Assembly (NCBI GenBank): GCA_050084515.1
Contig: CM114273.1
Coordinates: 21,018,001-21,082,000, forward strand
Direction: 5' to 3'
DNA from: Blasia pusilla
Lineage: Eukaryota > Marchantiophyta > Marchantiopsida > Blasiales
DNA: 64,000 nucleotides
Part shown: positions 46,372 to 55,380 of the stretch, piece by piece
Numbering within the stretch: position 1 is the stretch's first letter
Layout: each line of letters opens with the position of its first letter
Position numbers and translations under genes: made by a program
Notes under the pieces: model-generated
What the model was told of the DNA's origin: nothing
Seen by the model: only the letters and a program-made list of their open reading frames with translations
Databases searched by the model: none

Positions 46372-46926
46372 CTATACACATCTCGGACACATCCATCGTC
46401 CCGTGGGAACTACATCAAGAGGGGGGGTCACACATGACATATGCCACCCTCGAGAATAACCATCACATACCAACATGGTGGATGCATCCCTCGCAGATCC
46501 GCACAACATACACCTCAAGCCTGCGGGTACCACTGCCAAGCTCGGATCCACTGTCCCGTCTACATTCGGAAGATGACATGGCGCACAATTGTGCACATGA
46601 TCCTTCCAAACCATACCATCCCGTCCCTCCAACGTAAGGACTCCGGTCAGTAATACCTCGCGCACACGTAGGATCGTGCGCCCTGCAGTGACATCTAGCA
46701 TCGTGGGTGCCGCCTGCTGTAAATACACGTAATCCCCAAGATGAAGCCTCCTAATTCCTGGACGATAACCTCCTCCACGAATGGTCGCGTACCTCAATGT
46801 ATCTCTATGCTGAGCAATAGCTAAGTTCTCAAAGGCCATAGGCATAACTCTATGAAAAATCTCCTCCCTCTGAGAACACGCTTGTACCCACACATCTGGA
46901 TCATCAAGGTCTAACACCTCCGCCAT
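46372..46926 (-). pseudogene. Integrase C-terminal domain fused to a PHD finger (right copy)
   Basis: 184 codons. GDYVYLQQAAPTMLDVTAG and RTILRVREVLLTGVLTLEG resemble the C-terminal barrel of Ty3/gypsy integrases. The last 46 residues (46375-46512) follow the PHD C4HC3 plan: CMLC, 11 residues, C-x2-(Tyr)-x4-H-x2-C, 14 residues, C-x2-C, with the typical GWH, P..VVPTGRW and CP.C. The fourth ligand is Tyr (codon 46456-46458), one base from Cys. PHD fingers read histone H3 tails, so by analogy with chromodomain integrases this could steer insertion. The frame is open but starts after an upstream stop, so it is a fragment. The left copy lost the finger. Confidence 0.7.
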
Positions 46927-47888
46927 GTCACGTCAAATGGCTGCAGGTAAATTTGGCTCTCTCCCAAAGTGTAAAAAGTACGATGAAAATAACGCTAAGA
47001 ATGCCTGCCGACTAAGTGATAACCCATAGCCAACCATGGCAATTGTAGGTCCCACTCCCTCAACTGTCCCCGCTGCAAGCCATACTTGCACAATCCTCTG
47101 TTCATCATTTGTACCACTCTCTCCGTCAACCCATCCGCCTCAGAATGATCTTTGGACTTGGTGCGGTGATCTATTCGCCCCTAATCACACAAGGCCTGAA
47201 ACTCTCCCCTGAACTCGATACCCTGGTCAGTCAACACCTCCGCCGGTGCACCAAAGTGACTAAGCAGACAATCTGGAAATGCATAAGATGTTCCCTCGCT
47301 TGCCTTGTCCAGTAGTGCCACCAACTCTATCCACTTGGAGAAATGCTCCACCATGACCAACACGTACCTATGATGACGCTCCGTCAATGGCAAAGGTCCC
47401 GCAAAGTCTAAACTCCACTGATAACCTAAACCCATAATAGGCAAAGGATGTAACTACGGAGTGGGAGCATTGAAGGATGCTCGCACTCTGTCACATACCA
47501 TACATCTGGCCACAAACTGTTGTACCCCAGTATGCATGCCGTGCCACCAATACTGAACCTGGAGTAAGCTATAAGTACGCTTTACTCCAAAATGCCCAAA
47601 CTCCTCATGGGCATGTCGCACTACACGTGCTTGCTCGGAAGGATGAGGTACCACTCGTATCCTACCATCTCCCCATACCCGCAAAATGTGAGTCCCCTCC
47701 CACCTGAACCTCCAGGCTCGCTCTAGGATCCGATCCCGCTCCCTAGCACTCACTCTGCTTGCAATGACGCCAATGCGCAACAACTCCACAACCTCCATAT
47801 CATCATGGATATCACGACCACTTGTCGCCTTCTCACTGACCTCCGGATCCAAAGACTCATCATCCAACCCCACCACTGGAGTCATCAC
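46927..47888 (-). pseudogene. Integrase zinc-binding and core domains (right copy)
   Basis: 47454-47888 shows the HHCC region: RHAHEEFGHFGVKRTYSLL, YWWHGMHTGVQQFV and CMVCDRVRASF. 47181-47444 has DFAGPLP and VLTDQGIEFRGEF with two catalytic Asp. The Glu region lies below 47180 past a stop (TCGCCCCTAA on the plus strand). Better preserved at the N-terminus than the left copy. Confidence 0.82.
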
Positions 47889-48019
47889 CTATGGTTGACC
47901 TACCATAGTCAACCAACAAAGATAGGCAGATGCATGCCAACCGGGCACCATCTCCTCATCACTCTCTCTGTGTCGTCTCTCTAGCTTGGATATGGGTTAC
48001 GACTCAACCCATCTGCATC

Positions 48020-48543
48020 CTAGTTCAGCCAACCTGGCCTATGAACCACCTCAAACTCATACTCCTGTAGTAATAGAGCCCACTTGGCAAGCTTTCCCGT
48101 AAGCTTGTCGGACTCCATCAACCACCTCAACGGTTGATGATCAGTGATAAGTGTGAAAGGGTTTCCAAATAAATAGCACTTGAAATGTGCCACAACCCAC
48201 ACTGTAGCCAAGCACTCTCCCTCATAGAAGTTGTACTTTGCCTCTGCAATGTTGTTCGATCGGCTCGCGTAAGCCACAAAGAACTCCCTCTCCTCGTCAT
48301 CCCTCTGAGTAAGCACTGCTCGTAGATCCAACATGCTCAAATCCATATGTTATTGGAATGGGCGATCCCTAACCGGTCTCTGTAAAATGGGTGAGAAGTC
48401 AACTTATCCTTGAGCTCCTGAAATGCTCGCTCCTGATCATCTCCCCACAACCAAACCTGATCAAGTCTCGTCAACAAGGTCAAAGACTTTGCGATCGCAC
48501 TAAAACCCTTGACATACCGTCGATAGAAGTTTTTCCAGTCCAA
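48020..48543 (-). pseudogene. RNase H with connection segment (right copy)
   Basis: 48337-48543 (MDWKNFYRRYVKGFSAIAKS, DDQERAFQELKDKL) is the reverse transcriptase-RNase H connection. 48020-48346 is RNase H, with LDLRAVLTQRDDEERE, YEGECLATVWVVAHFKCYLF, TDHQPLRWLM and the end EYEFEVVHRPGWLN. Only one frame change between blocks. Confidence 0.85.
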
Positions 48544-49263
48544 GAAACGCTCAGACTCAACTCACATCTGTAGGGCATGGAATTTGCGCAATAGCCTCCA
48601 CCTTTGTTGCTGAACGGCTAATCCACTCGGGTATATGGTGTGTCCCAAGTACTCAATCTGCTCCTGAAAGAATTTGCACTTGCTTGGATGTAACTTCAGT
48701 CCATATAACTGCAATCACCAAAACACCTCCTCCAGGTGTCGCTCATGCTCCTCAAACAAACTCCAAGCCAGCCATAATCATATCCATCACTCTTTGAAAC
48801 TGTGCAAGCGCGTTCTTCAACCCAAATGGTAAGAACCGCCACTGATACAAGCAATCTCTCCCGAACCGATCTATCCCCCAGAATGCTATCTTCTCCCTGT
48901 CTTCCAACCTGATAGGAAGCTGATGATAGCCAGCACGGAGATCTAAAGTACTTAAGATCTTTGCATGCCCTACCGCATCAAAGATCTCCTCAGGAGTAGG
49001 CATGACTATGGCAGATGCATACTCCCCATGTGATAACTCCACAAGTCCTGACTCCTGCTCTGAATCAAGGCTCGCTCCATATCAGAATACTTGTAGGGTC
49101 GACGAAAGATCAGCGTATCACTAGCCAACTCAATCCGTATCCCGGGACCCTTCAGCGTACCCAAGTCTCTCATACTGAAGGCAAAACAACTGACACGCCC
49201 TCTCAGAAACCTATGAACTCGCCGTCGCTCTCCTCCTATCAACTTGAGACCTATCACAGGCTC
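48544..49263 (-). pseudogene. Reverse transcriptase remnant (right copy)
   Basis: 49006-49284 covers the N-terminal part; 48752-49042 covers LDLRAGYHQLPIRL and PFGLKNALAQFQRVMD up to GLEFV. At 48752 a deletion removes the catalytic YxDD box present in the left copy and joins directly to EEHERHLEEVF sequence. Another deletion near 49010 removes the strands between ASAIVMP and TPEEIFDAV. Confidence 0.85.
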
Positions 49264-50640
49264 TGGAAGGGGTTGTTCTAGCACTTGGAGGGTCCTCCGA
49301 TGGATGACTACATGGAGTTTCGATCACTATATTCAGTAGAGATTGATGCCTGGAGGATGTATTGGGCTCCAGGGTATGTGTCCACTAGTGGTTGCGAGGC
49401 ATATGATGGGATCGTGAGAGGAGAGAAACCCACACCATCAGCCCGGAGACTAGATGGAGAGGAGGGCAGTGAGACAGGAAATGTGGCAGAGACCTCTGGT
49501 GGTAGAGGGCCACCCAGCTTCAACCCCATAGTGGAGTTCTTCCCACAGTTGCAGAAGAGCTACCACGGCATACGCACCGACAAGCTGAAGAGTCTACAGG
49601 ATTTTTAGCGACGATCGGGTGAGAGTCTGAGGGAGGCAATCATGCGTATGAGGAGTCTGATCATTGCTACATATGGAGTGACTGAGGTGCAGTCAATCCA
49701 GTATTGGTACGGGATTTTGGACCGAGAACTACGGAGGAGAGTCCGAGATGCGGTGCTGATTCACACAGCGAAGCCCACATTGAAGGTGGTCTTTGAGTTG
49801 TCCAAGCGTATTGAGCTCAACATGAGTGAGGAGCAGGTAGTTACCACTAGATTTTCTCGAGAGTCGATGGGTCCACGAGCGACGGTGACCCCACAGGTGC
49901 CACAACGAGCACCAATACCACGGGAGCGGGCCGGTGTGCCCAGAGAGCAGGTTGGGTACCGTGAGCCTATGAGGCAACGACCCGTACCTACATATGTTGC
50001 CCAACAAGGACCAAAGTGGTCTTGTTGGACGTGTGGAGGGGCCCATAGGCAAAGAGACTGCCCACAGTATGGGAGAGGACCACGAGCGCCTCCGATTGCT
50101 TAGGAGCCACAGAGGATGGCCCCACCACAGCACCAGTGTGACTATTGCCACAAATATGGTCAAACTAGGGGTAGATGTTTTGACCTTCACCGAGAGGCAC
50201 GTCCAAAGGTAGGCCGAGGGCCTAGGGACGGTCTTGGAGGAGGTCGGGGAGTTCTTCCTGGACGTGGTGGTAGAGGACCACCACTAGCCAGAGGAGATGG
50301 AGCAGGAGCACCAGAGCCGACACTTCTCTCACGCATTGATTAGTTGGAGCAAAGAATTGTTGCCATGACGATGATGCAGCTCAGGGAAGGCACGGAGCCG
50401 CGAGCAGCTAGTGTGGCTCCAGTTTATACCTCTTACCCTGACCCGGGTGAGGATATCGCTAGTATGGGGTTTATGTGTAGTGCAGCCCAGGTTGAGGCAG
50501 CTGTAATGGTGACTCGGGGTGCTGCGAGAGGCACCGAGTCATCGAGAGGTGGAGTTGAGATTGACCCACCAGAGGGGACTGATGGGCGGCAGGCCAGAGT
50601 TCCATAGTCATTCACATTGTCGGAGGCACTACACACACCA
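49264..50640 (+). pseudogene. gag remnant with zinc knuckles (right copy)
   Basis: Readable almost continuously in one frame from 49264, interrupted by TAG at 49606 (right copy only), 50101 and 50341 (both copies). Knuckle 1 is CWTCGGAHRQRDC (Cx2Cx3Hx4C). Knuckle 2, CDYCHKYGQTRGRC, has Gln in place of His. Gly/Arg-rich RPKVGRGPRDGLGGGRG follows. The N-terminal 70 codons are on the other strand at 53081-53298. Confidence 0.8.
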
Positions 50641-51470
50641 TCGATGGTGCCTCGACGACCAGCAATGCCTAGAGCTCAGGCAGGTACATGGACGTCACGA
50701 GGGGTTGAAGTGACAACTCCTATGCCGGCTCGAGTGGAGTCAGTGTCGACCATAGTGTTGGAGGTGGCCACCAGAGTGAATCAGACTCCGCTATTTTTCG
50801 CCATAGAGTTGGCGATGTTGGGAGTTGGACTAGCTGAGGTGTTCCGGTTGGCCTCCACGTTGTGTGAGCGTGGAGAGGTGACTACTTCTTGTTCAGAGGT
50901 AGTTGAGGAGTTGGTGGGCTTGCCCTCAGAGCCGGTGCTCGGGACGTCCCCCACAGAGTCATGGTATGCGGCGACGGCAAAGTTGGTAGAGCGACCACTG
51001 GGGACACTTGGAGTAGTGTTACTGGATAACCGATTTGGAGTATTTTGATTGGTTAGCTCGACGGGGATAGTATACCACCCACAACGCGTCCTACTTGATT
51101 CGGGAGCGCAACCCTTGATGTTAGGGAAGGTGGCGTGTTTAGCGCTGGGGTTACGGAAGGCCGACATTGAGACTTGTCCCTTCCAGATGTAGACCTCGAT
51201 TGGGGGCGTATCACCCACGGAGTATATGACTCGACATGAGATAGTTGTTAGAGTCCAGCCAGAGCATGCGACGGATAGTGTTATGGTGCGCACACGTGCG
51301 ATTACGACACCAGCTGAGTCATATGATGTGTTGGTGGGGAGTACAGTGTTATATCCCCTAAGATTCATCCTTGACTTGTGGGGGGAGACCATTGCTTATC
51401 AACCAAGGTGGCGGTCAGATGACGGCCGGATGAGTCACTTACCTGTGCACTTTGCGGGTCGAGGTGGTTG
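50641..51470 (+). pseudogene. Aspartic protease remnant (right copy)
   Basis: Active-site loop RVLLDSGAQPLMLGK at about 51080-51125, and SYDVLVGSTVLYPLRFILD at about 51316-51370. TGA at 51047 (Cys in the left copy) and TAG at 51190 (shared) interrupt it. Confidence 0.75.
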
Positions 51471-51600
51471 ATCACAAGATGAGTTTGTGACCACGTTGGC
51501 AGCTTTCACAGGTAGTGTAAGCTGGCCAGGAGAGTTGTTGGAGGGGAACGCACATGCAGAGGATGTCCCAGTAGCGGATAGTCTCATGGAGAGATAGGCC

Positions 51601-52918
51601 ATGGCGGGTGTCTCTTCCCATGTGGGCGAGACCTCTTCACCATTTTGGAGTACGACTCGAGACCTACAAAGGAGTGCCGACGACTTCGTGAAGCAGGCAT
51701 GGAGTCATGCCTTTATCCCGGAGCAGCGAGAGTCAGGTGCCCATCGGGCTTCTCGAGTGGAGATGTTGACCCTACTGGATACTACACCCGTTGTGTGGCA
51801 GTCTCCAAAGGAGGGTGCTAGGGTGTTAGATCTCTTCGGAGGGATTAGCACCAGATTGGTTGCAGTATTGCAGGCGGGCATATGGGTGTATCAGTACCTT
51901 TATGTGGAGAGAGATAAGACCGCGCGGCGAGTATCATTACGTCACGTAGCGAGATTGGTCCAGAGGTATCTTGAGTTGTTTCCAATATTTTTTGTACGGG
52001 GATATCAACATACACTACCTGCCGACATCTCTTTGGTGGGGGCGTAGGATCTGGATAGAGTTGGCACCATTCATTTGGTGATTGTTGGATGGCCATATTA
52101 GGGTAATTCATCAGCTAGCCGAGGATTTGGATTGCAGGATCTGAGGTCAGGGATATTTTTGGAGATGATGCGAGTAGTATAACACTTGCCGGAGAGACAG
52201 ATATGTTCTACAGCGTATATTTTGGAGAACGTGCCGTTGTTGGGAGACACTCGTGCAGGTATGATGACAAGTATGCATCAAGTGAGATTCTGGTTGGGAC
52301 CTTTTGTATTGTTAGATGCATCAAGAGTTGGGTCATATGCCCATCGTCCACGATTGTGGTGGACGAATCTAATACCATAAGAGGTACTAAGTTAAGCATA
52401 CGATGGAGTCCAGAGAGCACCACATCTCACAGTGGATGCTATTTTGGGCTCAGGGCGTCGATCTTAGGTGGTGACGCGGGATGATAGACCACCGTTGGCG
52501 ATGGCCAATAGGGTGGGGGAGTTGAGGGCAGCTTTACCTACGTTGGTGAGCTTCCCAGCATCCCATGCCTTTTGTCAAGGAGGGCCAGGCATGATTTAGG
52601 ATGAGGTGACCGGAGCATTGGAGGAGCCTACAACAGATGAGCGCGAGCACGCCATGGGGTTTGTTACAAATACTACGGCGGTGCCAGGGATGATTGAGGC
52701 ATCCCGGAGATAGGTGTTGGGGTAGGCGATGGACCTCAACTGTCTCACATGGATAGTCAGCCTAGGTATGGCTGAGCAAAGATGGATGCGAGTGTCATCC
52801 ATGCCGTCACGTCCACGAGTTGGACCATTGCCTACAGGGTCTCTTCAGACATTGGCTGGGGGCGGGACTAGGAGAGATAGGCACCCATGGACTTCTTGGG
52901 ACATCGTTTGAGCGGAGA
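51601..52918 (+). pseudogene. C5 cytosine DNA methyltransferase domain (right copy)
   Basis: Motif I LDLFGG at 51826-51843. YVERD at about 51900. Motif IV region LVIVGWP followed by Tyr (52096-52098) and TAG (52099-52101), where Pro-Cys-Gln is expected. Motif VI ENV at 52225-52233, with DTRAGMMTSMHQVRFWLGP after it. Motif VIII HRPRLWWTNL at about 52345-52373. Motif IX with LPTLVSFP and TTDER, ending AMGF, at about 52530-52660. Motif X at about 52705-52750 with two TAGs. About 440 codons in all, a plausible size for a catalytic domain without regulatory extensions. It follows protease in the same frame path and precedes the old reverse-transcriptase junction. Inactive as it stands. Confidence 0.82.
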
Positions 52919-53080
52919 GTGCAAAGGCGGCCAAAGTAGCACATGTTCATTTTTTGGATGTGGAGCATGGTGTAGGAGGTCAGAGTGGAGTGGCTGCTGC
53001 GGAGGTGGCTAAGGTTGCTACATAGCAACTAAAGCCGGAGGTTGCGTCCTCTCGGAGTGAGGTCAGGATGGAGACTTGAT

Positions 53081-53298
53081 GCCATGAAAGGGTTGAACCG
53101 TGTCGGGGTCCGTATCTCCTGGAAGTCGCACCACATGTTGAACTCTTGGATAAAATCATCTAAGTCGATGGTGCCCACTCCACCCAAGAAACGACACATG
53201 CCCCTATGGCCCATGTCGTCCATCTCCTGCCAAGTGATACTGCCTCCGTCTGGGACCTCGTCACCAGACCCGGTGTCTAGTGATGAAGATCTAGCCAC
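53081..53298 (-). pseudogene. gag N-terminus left outside the inversion
   Basis: Reads SLDTGSGDEVPDGGSITWQE then GVGTIDLDDFIQEFNMWCDF, matching 12181-12417. It ends at the inversion break after NPFMA. Confidence 0.75.
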
Positions 53299-54249
53299 AA
53301 ATGGATATTGAGGTAGATCCTCACTTGTAACCCCTCGTTATCTCAGTTCACTCTGTGTCACACCACTACTACTGCTCGCACTACCCCATTCTTCCGAACC
53401 CTAGAGAACGCCGTGATGACAACCATGTCTCACCCGCTCAGGCACTCAGACTCACCGAGAGTCTCCCACACTCCTCACTAGCACTCCACCTATAATAACG
53501 TCAATCCCATGATGACACACCCGCCTCACGCACACTCAACACTCAGGCTCACCATGAGCCTCCCAACTGACTCACCTAACCTAGCGACACTCTCGAGTCA
53601 TACATGCAACCCCTACGCGGCAACCGCAGTATATCCACCAACATGCTACACATGAAAAGAATCTACACTCATCACCATCATTGCACCCACCTAGCACCAG
53701 CTACTACCTGATACCCAGCACTCTCAATCACACACGACAAGTGCGGGAAAAGGGACTCGAATGGGTAAGCTGATCACGCCCTCCAAGCTACGCACCGTCA
53801 ACACCCACTCCTCCATGTGGTATGGCAACCTCTGCAACATGACACTCTCCTCGACCACCACATCAAACCTCTCGTCAGTAGATGCGGACTATGCGTTGGC
53901 ATAAGTGCATGTGTCTCCAGCACTACCACTCCGTCAAAACACTCTCCACCAACCACTCTCCACCACAATCGATGAAGAACTACCGAGTCAATCCCGAATC
54001 GACTCCTAATGATTGAAAAACTCCCATCGTGAATCCCATCCACGCTCGCAAATCACCAAATGCAAAAACAAACTCCCACTGCGTTTAGTCAGTGGGAGAC
54101 TCGCCTCGTAGCTTGAGTCAACCTGGTCTGGCTCCACTCCTACCACGTACGCCCTGTTTGACTACGTCAACCTGACCTGACCAAATCCGACCTTGCCCGA
54201 CCTCTCAACCACGTGTAACCCCCTCCTTACCACGTGACCTAAATGTATT
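53299..54249 (-). other. Retrotransposon leader (right copy)
   Basis: Matches 12418-13349. No gene. It ends at ACCTAAATG (54240), where the left copy continues into CGGCCGGGGGG but this copy joins the DNA transposon. Confidence 0.6.
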
Positions 54250-54720
54250 CTGGTATTTTGGCAAGAGAGAGTAAGAGAGGAGAGGAAGAGAGGAAGAGAG
54301 GAGAGTCTCTCTTCAAAAAAAAGGGCCAAATCTGCCTCCTCTCTTCAAAACTTTTTGACATATTTGAAATTTTTGTTTGCTTTCAAATTCATGAAATCTT
54401 TAGAAGAGAGTAGGTAGTGGTCCACATTTGGCCCTAAAGAAACCTCCTTTTTCCAGGGGGCGAAAAAAAAATAGACATCACAAGACCACTACAAACATTT
54501 TTCCATCACTCTCCATGTGAGCCTAAGTTTCTCAAAATTGCATGTCTCGGTCTACAATAAGTAGTGCCCATGGGTATTTTTGTTGGAGGACCACCCGGAT
54601 GCGCATCAGTACGATGCCAACCTCTCTTTTTGCAGGGATTGTTGCCTGCATCATGGCCTCCCCTGAATTGCCTCATAACCAACTTTCTGTTGGTTATGAG
54701 TGGTGTCTGCTCAAGACCAA

Positions 54721-54792
54721 CTTTTGGTTGAATTATCGTCTCATGTGTTCACATTTCACAAAGAACACATGAGACGATAATTGAACCAAAAG
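54721..54792. repeat. Foldback with 30-bp arms, right copy only
   Basis: Arms 54721-54750 and 54763-54792 pair with one mismatch around ACATTTCACAAA. The left copy has only TTTCTGAAATGTGAACAAATC at the same place, and the loop side here contains the inverted GTTCACATTTCA. Confidence 0.85.
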
Positions 54793-54849
54793 ATTGTCAT
54801 TTCATTCAGATCCTAAATCTGAGAAACCGAGAAGCTGCACCCCTCCCAA

Positions 54850-55290
54850 CCCGTCGGAATTTTACAAGTTGCAACTCTTGCAACCCATCAGAATTTTACA
54901 GGTTGCAACTCTTGCAACCCATCGGAATCAGATGGCTTGCACCCTTTGCAAGCAAGGGATGCAAGCCCATAAGAAAGGAAAGATTTTGAGAAGTGATTCC
55001 CTTCCACCCTGCACCAACGTAAATCCAACAGGTTGGGAATCCGAAATGGCAATCCGACAGGTAGTAGGAATCCTGCACATCTTAGACAAGAAAAGAAGCC
55101 TACAACTGGTTTGAGCCAAAAGTTAAGAAGCCCGCCACAATGCGTCAGAAGTTGGTCTCACAAGGAAAGAGTCCGATCACTCAAGGAGCCAACCTGTCGG
55201 AATCCGACAGCTTGCCTGGAAATGGTTAAAAAGTTGCAGTGGGCAAAAAGCAAAAAGTTGCAACTCGTCGGAATCATACGGGTTGCAAAA
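54850..55290. repeat. Degenerate palindrome sites (e)
   Basis: Sites near 54852, 54875, 54896, 55028, 55190 and 55263 with A/T-rich centres (CAACCCATCGGAAT, TTTACAAGTTGC). They correspond partly to 17290-17690 in the left copy, where several are lost. Confidence 0.65.
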
Positions 55291-55380
55291 TTGTAATTCC
55301 GAGTAGCTAAAAGAACACAATCCACAAGTCCAAAAAAATTTCCAGCAAACTTTTACAAACACCATTATCGGTTGAAAAAA

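Larger units (their letters stand above)
49264..53080 (+). other. Inverted block inside the right Ty3/gypsy element
   Basis: Equivalent to left-copy 8372-12196 but in the opposite orientation. Left junction: GACCTATCACAGGCTC from the reverse transcriptase meets TGGAAGGGGTTG from gag. Right junction: ATGGAGACTTG meets ATGCCATGAAAGGG. Both breaks are clean, with at most a few shared bases. Confidence 0.85.
45659..54240. mobile_element. Ty3/gypsy retrotransposon with methyltransferase and PHD finger (right copy, rearranged)
   Basis: Counterpart of 5447-13349. Integrase, RNase H and reverse transcriptase lie on the minus strand. The block gag-protease-methyltransferase (49264-53080) is flipped to the plus strand, and the gag N-terminus (53081-53298) remains on the minus strand. 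The 5' LTR is missing: the leader stops at 54240 and joins the DNA transposon. Confidence 0.85.

Noticed and set aside
49264-52918. Alternative genetic code or TAG readthrough in the retrotransposon
   Set aside because: The intact UGT ends with TAG, stops differ between copies, and other clear decay (frameshifts, deletions) is present.
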